From the NCBI RefSeq assembly GCF_020216025.1, contig NZ_JAIWNC010000011.1:124001-188000 (forward strand): DNA of 64,000 nucleotides, read 5' to 3'. Position numbers and translations under genes: made by a program. Positions 16,150 to 24,659 of the stretch are shown here, in pieces. This DNA comes from Jidongwangia harbinensis. Lineage in GTDB: Bacteria; Actinomycetota; Actinomycetes; Mycobacteriales; Micromonosporaceae. Numbering within the stretch: the stretch's first letter is position 1; each line of letters opens with the position of its first letter. The notes under the pieces are model-generated. The model saw only the letters and a list, made by a program, of their open reading frames with translations. It had not been told where the DNA came from and ran no database searches.

Positions 16150-18564
16150 ATGACCACCTCATTCGCCGACCAGCTCCGCGCGCTCTCCGACGAGGCACTG
16201 GGCGCACTCATCCGGGTGCGCCCGGACCTTGTCGTACCCGTGCCCTCCGATCTGTCCGCGCTGGCGGTACGTGCCCAGTCCCGCGGCTCGGTGGCCCGCT
16301 GTCTGGACGCGCTCGACGAGTTCACCCTGCAGGTCCTCGACGCGGCCCGGCTGACCCGGTCCGCGGAGACCGCGCTGACGTCGGTGGACGCGATCCTGGC
16401 GCTGGCCGCGGACGGGCCGGCGGACGAGGTGCGGTCGGCCGTCGACCGGCTCCGCGACCGGTTCCTGCTGGCCGGTGCACCGGACGCGCTGCAGGTGGTG
16501 GGCGCGGTGGACGAGGTCACCTCGCCCTACCCGGCAGGTCTGGGCCGGCCGGCCGACTTCCTGGACCCGCGGGCGGCGGCGCTCTGCGCGGACCGGGCGA
16601 AGCTGCGGCGGACCGTACTGTCCGCGCCGCCGGGCGCCCGCGCGGTGCTGGACCGGCTGGCCGCCGGCCCGCCGGTCGGCGCGCTGAACGGCACCGCGGC
16701 GATGGCCGAGCCGGTGCGCTGGCTGGTCGACAACCACATCCTGGTGCCGATCTCGGACGCCGGCCGGGCCCCACGGCCGGACGGTGAGCTGGTCGAGCTG
16801 CCGCGCGAGGTGGGCATGCTGCTGCGCCGCGACACCGGGCCGCTGGGCCCGCTGCGGCCGGCGCCGCCCACGCCGGACGGCCCGGCCCGCGACCCGAAGG
16901 CGGTCGACTCGGCCGGTGCCGGGCAGGCCATGGAGGCGGTACGCACCACCGAGGTGCTCCTGGAGGCGCTGGCCGCCGAGCCGGCACCGGTGCTGAAGAC
17001 CGGCGGGCTGGGGGTACGCGACCTCAAACGCCTGGCCCGCGCGTCCGGCGTGGACGAGTCCTCGGCCGCGTTGTTTCTCGAGGTGGCGTACGCGGCCGGC
17101 CTGCTCGGCGAGGCGGAGGCGGGGGGCTCGGCACGCGCGGTCACGGTCAGCCGGGCGAGCGGCGGCCTGGACGAGATCTTCCTGCCCACCGGCGCGTACG
17201 ACCTGTGGCGCGCGCTGAGTGTCGCCCGGCGCTGGCACGCGCTGGCCGTGGCCTGGCTGGCGATGACCCGGCAGCCGGGGCTGGTCGGGCAGCGCGACGA
17301 GCGGGACCGGCCGATCAACGCGCTCTCCCCCGAGGCGGAACGCGGCGGCGCACCGCAGGCCCGCCGCGAGGCGCTGCACGCCCTGGCCGGGTTGCCGGCC
17401 GGCACCGCGCCGCCGGTGACCGCGGTGTTGGAGCTGCTGAGCTGGCAGGCTCCGCGGCGGGCGCGCGGGCGGGAGGCGGCGCACCGGGACGCGCTGGCCG
17501 GTGCCGCCACGCTCGGCGCCACCGCGCTGAACGCGCTGACGTCGTACGCGCGGTTGTTGACCGCGGACCGATCGGAGGCGGAGGCGGACCCGCTCGGCGC
17601 CGAGACGTCCGAGACGTCCGACGCGATCCGGGCCCTGGACTCGCTGTTGCCGGCGCCGGTCGACCACGTGCTGGTGCAGGCCGACCTGTCGGTGGTGGTG
17701 CCGGGGCCGCCGGAGCCGGAGCTGGCCGCCGAGCTGGAGGTGGTGGCGGAACCGGAGTCGGCCGGTGGCGCCAGCGTGCACCGGGTCACCACGGCCAGCG
17801 TGCGGCGTGCGCTCGACGTCGGGTACAGCGCCGGTGACCTGCACGCGCTGTTCCGGCGGCGGTCCCGTACCCCGGTGCCGCAGGCGCTCACCTACCTGAT
17901 CGACGACGCGGCCCGCAAGCACGGCGGGCTGCGGGCCGGCTCGGCGGGCGGGTACCTGCGCAGCGACGACGAGGCCCTGTTGGCCGAGGTGATGGCGGAC
18001 AAGCGGCTCAGTGTGCTGGCGCTGCGCCGGCTGGCTCCCACCGTGCTGGTCAGCCCCTACCAGGTGAGCCGACTGCTGGGGGCGCTGCGCGACGCGGGGT
18101 TCGCGCCGGTCGCCGAGGACGCCGGTGGTGCCGCGGTGCTGTCCCGGCCGAAGGTGCGGCGGGCGCCGAGCCGTACCCCGGTGTCCGCCCGGGTCGACCA
18201 CAGCGGGCCGCCGATGCTGGCCGGGCCGCGCCTGGCCGGCGTGGTCGAGCAGATCCGCCGGGGCGACGTCGCCACCCGCGCGGCCCGGCGCGCGCCGATC
18301 ACGGTCCGCGCCGCGAACGGCCAGCCCGGGCCCGGCCTGACCGCGGTGCAGGCGCACGGCCAGGCGATGGCCGTGCTGCAGCAGGCGGTACGCGAGAAGG
18401 CCCGGGTCTGGGTGGGGTACGTGGATTCGCACGGTTCCACGCTGTCCCGGCTGGTGCGCCCGGTCTCGTTGAGCGCCGGCTTCCTGCGCGCCGAGGACGA
18501 GCGGACTGAGACGCTGCACACCTTCGCCCTGCACCGGATCACGGCGGCCGTGCCGGAGGAATAG
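16150..18564 (+). CDS. Helicase-associated protein (Helicase_C_3 / XPB N-terminal-like)
   Basis: An 804-residue protein with no Walker A motif. It starts MTTSFADQLRALSDEALGALI at ATG 16150, which has GGAGAG 4 bp upstream. A central region around 470-620 matches the Helicase_C_3 type (XPB/Ssl2-like) and the last 70 residues (VREKARVWVGYVDSHG to FALHRITAAVPEE) look like a WYL-type fold. In actinobacteria this family is encoded next to XPB helicase, as here and in mycobacteria (Rv0862c beside Rv0861c). It is probably a partner or regulator of that helicase. The XPB gene starts 91 bp downstream. Confidence 0.85.
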   Translation: MTTSFADQLRALSDEALGALIRVRPDLVVPVPSDLSALAVRAQSRGSVARCLDALDEFTLQVLDAARLTRSAETALTSVDAILALAADGPADEVRSAVDRLRDRFLLAGAPDALQVVGAVDEVTSPYPAGLGRPADFLDPRAAALCADRAKLRRTVLSAPPGARAVLDRLAAGPPVGALNGTAAMAEPVRWLVDNHILVPISDAGRAPRPDGELVELPREVGMLLRRDTGPLGPLRPAPPTPDGPARDPKAVDSAGAGQAMEAVRTTEVLLEALAAEPAPVLKTGGLGVRDLKRLARASGVDESSAALFLEVAYAAGLLGEAEAGGSARAVTVSRASGGLDEIFLPTGAYDLWRALSVARRWHALAVAWLAMTRQPGLVGQRDERDRPINALSPEAERGGAPQARREALHALAGLPAGTAPPVTAVLELLSWQAPRRARGREAAHRDALAGAATLGATALNALTSYARLLTADRSEAEADPLGAETSETSDAIRALDSLLPAPVDHVLVQADLSVVVPGPPEPELAAELEVVAEPESAGGASVHRVTTASVRRALDVGYSAGDLHALFRRRSRTPVPQALTYLIDDAARKHGGLRAGSAGGYLRSDDEALLAEVMADKRLSVLALRRLAPTVLVSPYQVSRLLGALRDAGFAPVAEDAGGAAVLSRPKVRRAPSRTPVSARVDHSGPPMLAGPRLAGVVEQIRRGDVATRAARRAPITVRAANGQPGPGLTAVQAHGQAMAVLQQAVREKARVWVGYVDSHGSTLSRLVRPVSLSAGFLRAEDERTETLHTFALHRITAAVPEE

Positions 18565-18655
18565 AGCTCGCTGCAGTCCGGACAAGGGCGGCGGTGGGGC
18601 TGCGGATGGTGTGCCAGACTGGAGGGTCTTTTCCCGTCCGTAGAAGGGCACCTTG

Positions 18656-20317
18656 GTGAGCGGCGGACCCCTGATCGTGCAGTCCGACAAGACTCTGCTG
18701 CTGGAGGTGGACCACCCCGACGCCCAGGCGTGCCGGATGGCGATCGCGCCGTTCGCCGAGCTGGAGCGTTCGCCCGAGCACGTGCACACCTACCGGCTGA
18801 CCCCGCTCGGTCTGTGGAACGCCCGCGCCGCCGGCCACGACGCCGAGGGGGTGGTGGACTCACTGATCAAGTTCTCCCGGTACCCGGTGCCGCACGCGCT
18901 GCTGGTCGACGTCGCCGACACCATGGACCGGTACGGCCGGCTGCAGCTCGCCAACGACCCGAACCACGGCCTGGTGCTGCGCGGCCTGGACAAGATCGTG
19001 CTGCTCGAGGTGAGCAAGAGCAAGAAGCTGGCCGGCATGCTCGGTGCCCGGCTCGACGACGAGACGATCGCGGTGCACGCCTCCGAGCGCGGCCGCCTCA
19101 AGCAGGCGCTGTTGAAGCTCGGCTGGCCGGCCGAGGACCTGGCCGGTTACGTCGACGGCGAGGCGCACCCGATCGAGCTGGCCGAGGACGGCTGGCACCT
19201 GCGCTCGTACCAGCAGGAGGCGGTGGACGGGTTCTGGGCCGGCGGCTCGGGCGTGGTGGTGCTGCCCTGCGGTGCCGGTAAGACGCTGGTGGGCGCGGCC
19301 GCGATGGCCACCGCCAAGGCGACCACGCTGATCCTGGTGACGAACACCGTCGCCGGGCGGCAGTGGAAGCGGGAACTGGTGGCGCGCACCTCGCTGACCG
19401 AGGACGAGATCGGCGAGTACTCCGGCGAGCGCAAGGAGATCCGGCCGGTCACCATCGCCACGTACCAGGTGCTCACCTCGCGCCGCGGCGGCGCGTTCAC
19501 CCACCTGGACCTGTTCGGCGCCCGCGACTGGGGCCTGGTCATCTACGACGAGGTGCACCTGCTCCCGGCGCCGATCTTCCGGTTCACCGCGGATCTGCAG
19601 GCCCGCCGCCGGCTCGGCCTGACCGCGACGCTGGTACGCGAGGACGGCCGGGAGGGCGACGTGTTCTCGCTGATCGGCCCGAAGCGGTACGACGCGCCGT
19701 GGAAGGACATCGAGGCGCAGGGCTGGATCGCGCCGGCCGAGTGCATCGAGGTCCGGGTCACGCTCACCGACGCGGAGCGGATGTCGTACGCGGTGACCGA
19801 GGCGGAGGAGCGGTACCGGGTGGCGGCCACCGCCCGCACCAAGCTGCCCGTGGTGCGCGCCCTGGTCGCCCGGCACCCGGACGAGCAGGTCCTGGTCATC
19901 GGCGGGTACATCGACCAGCTGCACCAGCTCGGCGAATATCTGGACGCGCCGATCGTGCAGGGTTCCACCACGAACTCCGAGCGCGAGCGGCTGTTCGACG
20001 CGTTCCGGTCCGGCGAGGTGAAGACGCTGGTCATCTCGAAGGTCGGCAACTTCTCGATCGACCTGCCGGAGGCGGCGGTGGCGATCCAGGTGTCCGGCAC
20101 GTTCGGCTCCCGCCAGGAGGAGGCGCAGCGGCTCGGACGGGTGCTGCGCCCGAAGGCGGACGGCCGGCAGGCGCACTTCTACACGGTGGTGTCCCGGGAC
20201 ACCATCGACACCGAGTACGCCGCGCACCGGCAGCGCTTCCTGGCCGAGCAGGGCTACGCGTACACCATCGTGGACGCGGACGACGTGCTCGGACCGTCGC
20301 TCCCGCAGATCGACTGA
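18656..20317 (+). CDS. XPB-type DNA repair helicase
   Basis: A 553-residue superfamily-2 helicase of the XPB/ERCC3 group. An N-terminal damage-recognition-like region comes first. Then come Walker A LPCGAGKTLVG near residue 203, the DEVH box in YDEVHLLPA, motif III GLTATLVRED, and motif VI QRLGRVLRPK with the arginine finger. It unwinds 3'-5' and is thought to act in nucleotide excision repair or related transactions. GTG 18656 has GAAGGG 7 bp upstream; a TTG just before it is in frame. The stop is one base from that of the convergent HAAS gene. Confidence 0.94.
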   Translation: MSGGPLIVQSDKTLLLEVDHPDAQACRMAIAPFAELERSPEHVHTYRLTPLGLWNARAAGHDAEGVVDSLIKFSRYPVPHALLVDVADTMDRYGRLQLANDPNHGLVLRGLDKIVLLEVSKSKKLAGMLGARLDDETIAVHASERGRLKQALLKLGWPAEDLAGYVDGEAHPIELAEDGWHLRSYQQEAVDGFWAGGSGVVVLPCGAGKTLVGAAAMATAKATTLILVTNTVAGRQWKRELVARTSLTEDEIGEYSGERKEIRPVTIATYQVLTSRRGGAFTHLDLFGARDWGLVIYDEVHLLPAPIFRFTADLQARRRLGLTATLVREDGREGDVFSLIGPKRYDAPWKDIEAQGWIAPAECIEVRVTLTDAERMSYAVTEAEERYRVAATARTKLPVVRALVARHPDEQVLVIGGYIDQLHQLGEYLDAPIVQGSTTNSERERLFDAFRSGEVKTLVISKVGNFSIDLPEAAVAIQVSGTFGSRQEEAQRLGRVLRPKADGRQAHFYTVVSRDTIDTEYAAHRQRFLAEQGYAYTIVDADDVLGPSLPQID

Positions 20318-20318
20318 G

Positions 20319-20777
20319 CTAACCGACGCGGGTGATCGCGGGCGCGGGGGGCGGCGCGTCCGTGCCGCTGGTCTGGGCGAAGAACATCAGGCCGACGCAG
20401 CCCACCAGGAACAGCAGGACGGCCGCCGCCACCAGCCCGATCAGCCACCACGGCAGGCCGGACCCGGCGGACTGGGCGGGTGCGGTCGGCGGGGGCACCG
20501 GCGCGGGCATAGGGCCGGGCATAGGGCCGGGCATGGGAGCGGACCTCGGACCGGCCTCCTCGTAGGCGGCCGCGGCGACCACCTCGGGGCTGCCCAGCCG
20601 TTCCAGGATCTCGATCAGCTCGCCCTCCGACTGGGCGCCCTGTTCGGCGCGGAGCGTGGCGATGTGGGTCTCCAGATCGGCGAGCAGCTCGCGGCGCTGC
20701 AGCAGCGGCAACCCGCTGAGCCGCAGCTCCACCTCGCGCAGGTACTCCCCCACGACGTCGGTCCTGTTCATGCTCAT
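20319..20777 (-). CDS. HAAS-domain membrane protein partnered with PadR
   Basis: A 152-residue protein. Residues 1-75 are the helical HAAS-type domain (VGEYLREVELRLSGLP, LLADLETHIATL, LIEILERLGSPEVVA). A Pro/Met repeat linker (PMPGPMPGPMP) and a single transmembrane helix (about 108-132) follow, then a short Pro/Ala-rich end. HAAS proteins are usually co-encoded with PadR regulators and are thought to link membrane sensing to the regulator. Its start overlaps the padR stop (ATGA). Confidence 0.85.
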   Translation of the reverse strand: MSMNRTDVVGEYLREVELRLSGLPLLQRRELLADLETHIATLRAEQGAQSEGELIEILERLGSPEVVAAAAYEEAGPRSAPMPGPMPGPMPAPVPPPTAPAQSAGSGLPWWLIGLVAAAVLLFLVGCVGLMFFAQTSGTDAPPPAPAITRVG

Positions 20778-21121
20778 GCCTCAGTCCCCACCAGACGGTC
20801 GACGGTCTGTCGAAACGAAACCCACTCGGTACGGAAGTGCTGGAGTGCCGCCCGGCCGCTGTCGGTGAGCGTGTAGTACCGCCGCGGCGGCCCGGCCGGC
20901 GACTCGCTCCACTTGCTGTCCAGCCAACCGACCCGGCGCAACCGGGAGAGCAGGGGGTAGACCGTGCCCTCCGAGGTGGCCAAGCTCCGCTCGGCCCCGA
21001 ACCGGCGCACGATCTCGGTGCCGTAGCTGTCCTCGCGTTCGACCATGGCCAGGACGCAGAACTCCAGCGTCCCGCGCCGGAGGCTGGTCGAGAGCTGCGC
21101 GGCATCAGTCATGCCAGCCAC
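20774..21121 (-). CDS. PadR-family transcriptional regulator
   Basis: A 115-residue winged-helix regulator. RRGTLEFCVLAMVEREDSYG starts the domain, the recognition helix lies in LATSEGTVYPLLSRLRRVGW, and the wing is ESPAGPPRRYYTLT with the conserved Arg-Tyr-Tyr. GTG 21121 is preferred because AAGG sits just upstream inside the operator-like palindrome; an ATG three codons in is possible. It is coupled by ATGA to the HAAS gene, forming a two-gene unit that is probably autorepressed. Confidence 0.93.
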   Translation of the reverse strand: MAGMTDAAQLSTSLRRGTLEFCVLAMVEREDSYGTEIVRRFGAERSLATSEGTVYPLLSRLRRVGWLDSKWSESPAGPPRRYYTLTDSGRAALQHFRTEWVSFRQTVDRLVGTEA

Positions 21122-21122
21122 G

Positions 21123-21143
21123 GTACCTTGCGTCGCAAGGTAC
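21123..21143. promoter_or_regulatory. Probable PadR operator (21-bp perfect palindrome)
   Basis: GTACCTTGCG-T-CGCAAGGTAC has perfect 10-bp arms around one central base and lies one base upstream of the padR GTG. It contains the AAGG that serves as ribosome site, so a bound repressor would cover translation-initiation DNA. Function is inferred from symmetry and position. Confidence 0.8.
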
Positions 21144-21158
21144 GTCCAGACAGGTTCG

Positions 21159-21180
21159 CCGCCCGTGCCCGATCGGGCGG
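21159..21180 (-). terminator. Hairpin at the end of the NHEJ polymerase gene
   Basis: CCGCCCG, an 8-base loop, then CGGGCGG form a perfect 7-bp stem directly after the ligD polymerase stop codon on the minus strand. There is no T tract. It may separate the NHEJ genes from the padR unit. Confidence 0.55.
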
Positions 21181-22095
21181 TCAGGGCAGGCGAGGGCCCG
21201 GGCTGAGCAGGTCTTCCAGCAGGTCACCGTGCTCGGAGACGCGGTCCAGCACCTCGCCCGCGCCGTACTGCCGGGCCGGCTCCTCGCCGGTCGCGATCGC
21301 CTCGACCTCCGGCCAGGTCAGCGGCGTCGACGCGGTCGGCGACGACTGCGCCCGCAACGAGTACGGCGCCACCGTGGTCTTCGCCGCGTTGTTCTGGCTC
21401 CAGTCGATGAAGATCTTGCCGGGCCGCAGGTTCTTCGCCATCTTCGCGGTGATCGACTTCGGCACCATGGCGGCCAGTTCCTCGGCCACCTTCCGGGCGT
21501 AGCCGGAGACGTACTCGGCGTCCTGCTCGCCGGCGATCGGGCAGCACAGCTGCATGCCCTTCTTGCCGGACGTCTTCGGGTACGCGGCGATGCCGTCGGT
21601 GGCCAGCCGGTCGCGCATCAGCACCGCGACGCCGCAGCACTCCTTCAGCCCGGCCGGGGCGCCCGGGTCCAGGTCCACCACCATGAGATCCGGGTCGGCG
21701 CCGATCCGCCATTGCGGCGTGTGCAGCTCCAGCGACGCGAGGTTGGCCACCCAGACCAGCGTGGCCAGCTCGTCGACCACCACGAAGTCGATGGTCTCCC
21801 GGCTCTTCGTGGACCCGGGCACCGGCAGCGTCTCCAGGCGGACCCAGTCCGGCGTCCCGCCCGGGGCGTTCTTCTCGAAGAAGTGCGCACCGTCGACGCC
21901 GTTCGGATAGCGGATCCGGGTGAGCGCCCGGTCCCGCAGGTGCGGCAGCAGCACCGGCGCGATCCGGGTGTAGTAGTCGATGACCTCACCCTTGGTGAAG
22001 CCCGCGTCCGGGTACATGATCTTGTCGAGGTTGGACAGCTCCAGGTCCCGGCCCTCGATCTGGACCGGGAACCGTTGTTTCCCGCTAACCGGCAT
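21181..22095 (-). CDS. ligD: NHEJ DNA polymerase/primase (LigD polymerase domain)
   Basis: A 304-residue stand-alone version of the LigD polymerase domain (archaeo-eukaryotic primase fold) that fills gaps at double-strand breaks. The catalytic aspartates are in LMVVDLDPG, and KTSGKKGMQLCCP carries the conserved nucleotide-binding segment. ATG 22095 is chosen because GGAGG lies 9 bp upstream and the frame further back is a shadow of the ligase gene. It overlaps the ligase 3' end by 11 bp. Together with the ligase it makes a split LigD. No phosphoesterase (3'-end nuclease) domain is seen in either. Confidence 0.9.
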   Translation of the reverse strand: MPVSGKQRFPVQIEGRDLELSNLDKIMYPDAGFTKGEVIDYYTRIAPVLLPHLRDRALTRIRYPNGVDGAHFFEKNAPGGTPDWVRLETLPVPGSTKSRETIDFVVVDELATLVWVANLASLELHTPQWRIGADPDLMVVDLDPGAPAGLKECCGVAVLMRDRLATDGIAAYPKTSGKKGMQLCCPIAGEQDAEYVSGYARKVAEELAAMVPKSITAKMAKNLRPGKIFIDWSQNNAAKTTVAPYSLRAQSSPTASTPLTWPEVEAIATGEEPARQYGAGEVLDRVSEHGDLLEDLLSPGPRLP

Positions 22096-23092
22096 CGTCG
22101 TCGTCCTCCACGCACTCCTCCGGGGTCTTGTCCGGGCGCAGCCGCAGGAAACGGGGGAACCGCAGCCGCCCGTCGGGGGTGCGGTTGCCGTACCGGATCT
22201 CGACCACCAGTTCCGGACGTACCCAGTGCGCGCCGCGCGCATCCTCGCGCGGCACCGCCCCGTCGGCGAACGGCGACGCGGGCGCGGCGAGCGGCCGGAG
22301 CACGTCCAGCAGTTCCTGCTCACTGGCGCCGCTGATGCCGCCGCCGACCCGGCCCCGGAAGAGCAGCCGGCCGGCCGGACCGGGCATGCCGACCAGCAGT
22401 CCGCCCAGCCGGCGCGCACCGGCCCGCCAGCCACCGATCACGTAGTCACCGGTGCGGTCGAACTTCACCTTGATCCAGTCCGGTGAGCGCAGACCGGGCA
22501 GGTACGGCGTGTCCACCCGCTTCGCCACCACGCCCTCGAGCCGGTTCTCCCGGGCCGCCGCCGCGGTCGCCGCCCCGTCCGCGAAGACCGGCGGGACCAT
22601 CCAGTGCGGCCCGGCCAGGTCCAGCTCCTCCAGCCGCTCCCGGCGCACCGCGTACGGCAGGTGCATCAGGTCCTCGCCGCCGAACCGGAGCAGGTCGAAG
22701 ATCATGTACGTGACCGGCAGCGTGCCGGCCAGCCGGGCGGCCCGCAGCGGCTCGCGGACGTGCATCCGTTCCGCCAGCGCGGTGAACGACGGCCGGCCGT
22801 GCGCGTCGAGCACCACCATCTCGCCGTCCAGCAGCGTCCCGGCCGGCAACCGCAGGCCGGTCAGCTCCGGATAGGCCAGCGTGACCACGGCGCCGGAACG
22901 GGCGTACAGGTGCGGCGCGCCGCCGTCGAACAGCGCCAGGACCCGGACCCCGTCCCACTTGAACTCGTAGCTCCAGCCCGGGCCGGCCGGCAGCGGACCC
23001 GTGCTCGCGAGCATCGGGGACAGGGGCGCACCGGGCACTCGATCACCATAGGCGGGTCCGAACACCTTACGCAGGCGTCTCACTAATGCCAT
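22085..23092 (-). CDS. ATP-dependent DNA ligase, NHEJ type
   Basis: A 335-residue ATP-dependent ligase. The adenylated lysine is in EFKWDGVRVL (motif I). Other motifs are DGEMVVLD (III), FDLLRF (IIIa), LEGVVAKR (IV) and WIKVKF (V), followed by an OB-fold domain ending DKTPEECVEDDDDAG. It seals breaks held by Ku. The gene diverges from ku across 40 bp, so both promoters must be compact or shared. The polymerase gene overlaps its end. LigC-like stand-alone function is the alternative, but the context favours NHEJ. Confidence 0.92.
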   Translation of the reverse strand: MALVRRLRKVFGPAYGDRVPGAPLSPMLASTGPLPAGPGWSYEFKWDGVRVLALFDGGAPHLYARSGAVVTLAYPELTGLRLPAGTLLDGEMVVLDAHGRPSFTALAERMHVREPLRAARLAGTLPVTYMIFDLLRFGGEDLMHLPYAVRRERLEELDLAGPHWMVPPVFADGAATAAAARENRLEGVVAKRVDTPYLPGLRSPDWIKVKFDRTGDYVIGGWRAGARRLGGLLVGMPGPAGRLLFRGRVGGGISGASEQELLDVLRPLAAPASPFADGAVPREDARGAHWVRPELVVEIRYGNRTPDGRLRFPRFLRLRPDKTPEECVEDDDDAG

Positions 23093-23132
23093 TCTTGATC
23101 GGAGAGCAGGTCACGGGGGTGGGAGGCGCACA

Positions 23133-24119
23133 ATGCGGGCGATCTGGAAGGGCGCGGTCTCGTTCGGCCTGGTGTCGATCGCCGTGAAGCTCTACTCGGC
23201 GACCGAGGAGAAGGACATCCGGTTCCACCAGGTGCACCGCACGGACGGCGGCCGGATCAAGTACAAGCGCACGTGTTCGGTCGACGGCGAGGAGGTGACC
23301 TACGACGACATCGCCAAGGGGTACGACATCGGCGGCGGCGAGATGGTCATCCTGACCGACGAGGACTTCGCCGACCTGCCGCTGACCACGTCCCGGGCGA
23401 TCGACGTGCTGCAGTTCGTTCCGGCCGACGAGATCGACCCGATCATGTTCGCCAAGTCGTACTACCTCGAGCCCGAGGGCCAGGCGGCCAAGCCGTACGT
23501 GCTGCTCCGGGACGCCCTGAGCGACGCGGACCGGGTGGCCATCGTGAAGATCGCGCTGCGCCAGCGGGAGCAGCTCGCCACGCTGCGGGTGCGCGACGAC
23601 GTGCTGGTGCTCAACACCATGCTCTGGCCGGACGAGGTCCGCAACGTCGACTTCGGGTTCCTGGACGAGGACATCGAGACCCGCCCGGCGGAGTTGGCCA
23701 TGGCCAGCTCGCTGATCGACTCGATGGCCGGCAGCTTCAAGCCGGAGGAGTTCACCGACAACTACCGGGCCGCGCTGCAGGAGGTCATCGACGCCAAGGT
23801 CGAGGGCCGGGAGGTCGTCGCGCCGGAGGAGACCGAGGAGGCGCCGGCCGCCGCGGTGGACCTGATGGCCGCGCTGAAGGCATCCGTGGAACGCGCCAAG
23901 AAGGCACGCGGCGAGAAGCCCGAGGAACGCGCCGAGACGGTACGCGCCACGCCGATCAGCGAGGCGAAGTCCTCCGGATCGTCCGGCAAGGCCGCCCCGG
24001 CGAAGAAGGCCGCCGCCAAGAAGGCCGCCCCGGTCAAGAAGGCTACCAAGGCCGCGTCCTCCGGCACCGCCGCGAAGAAGACCACCCCGGCGAAGAAGGC
24101 GGCGAAGAAGTCCGCCTGA
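23133..24119 (+). CDS. ku: Non-homologous end-joining protein Ku
   Basis: A 328-residue bacterial Ku that rings DNA ends and recruits LigD. The core spans residues 1-255, starting MRAIWKGAVSFGLVSI. The last 70 residues are Lys/Ala/Pro-rich (repeats of PAKKA), a tail known from mycobacterial Ku to bind DNA. ATG 23133 has GGGAGG upstream. It is divergent from the ligase. The NUDIX gene begins 13 bp after its stop. Confidence 0.96.
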   Translation: MRAIWKGAVSFGLVSIAVKLYSATEEKDIRFHQVHRTDGGRIKYKRTCSVDGEEVTYDDIAKGYDIGGGEMVILTDEDFADLPLTTSRAIDVLQFVPADEIDPIMFAKSYYLEPEGQAAKPYVLLRDALSDADRVAIVKIALRQREQLATLRVRDDVLVLNTMLWPDEVRNVDFGFLDEDIETRPAELAMASSLIDSMAGSFKPEEFTDNYRAALQEVIDAKVEGREVVAPEETEEAPAAAVDLMAALKASVERAKKARGEKPEERAETVRATPISEAKSSGSSGKAAPAKKAAAKKAAPVKKATKAASSGTAAKKTTPAKKAAKKSA

Positions 24120-24132
24120 CTACAGTTGTCCC

Positions 24133-24621
24133 GTGGCATTGACGTGGAACGAGTCCTACCTCGGGCGGGTCCGCACCAGCATCGGCGATGCCGACACGCT
24201 GCTGTTCGTCGGCGCTCGTGGCGTCATCCTGGACGACCAGAACCGCCTGCTGCTCATCCAGCGCTCCGACAACCACCGCTGGGCGATCCCGGCCGGCGCG
24301 ATGGAACTCGACGAGAGCATGGAGGAGTGTGCGATCCGCGAGGTCTGGGAGGAGACCGGGCTGCGGGCGACGGCGCTGACCCCGTTCGCGTTCTACTCGT
24401 CGTACACGTACACCAACGACTGGGGTCACACGTACCAGCAGATCCTGATGTCCTTCCGGATCCACACCTGGGAGGGTGAGCTGCAACGGCAGACCGAGGA
24501 ATCGGTCGACGCCGGGTTCTTCCCGCTGGACGCGCTGCCCGGGCCGAAGTCGCCGATCATCGGCGAGACCCTGGCCGATCTGGCCGAGTTCGAGCGCACC
24601 GGCCGGATGGTCTTGAAATAG
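24133..24621 (+). CDS. NUDIX hydrolase
   Basis: A 162-residue NUDIX protein that cleaves a nucleoside-diphosphate-linked substrate. The Nudix box reads GAMELDESMEECAIREVWEE and then TGL, with the REVWEE core intact. Substrate unknown. Start GTG 24133. It lies 13 bp after ku on the same strand, so it may be co-transcribed; a nucleotide-pool or repair role is inference only. Confidence 0.92.
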   Translation: MALTWNESYLGRVRTSIGDADTLLFVGARGVILDDQNRLLLIQRSDNHRWAIPAGAMELDESMEECAIREVWEETGLRATALTPFAFYSSYTYTNDWGHTYQQILMSFRIHTWEGELQRQTEESVDAGFFPLDALPGPKSPIIGETLADLAEFERTGRMVLK

Positions 24622-24659
24622 CGTCGCGCCCGCGCGGGCGCTGATGCAGGATCGCTGAC

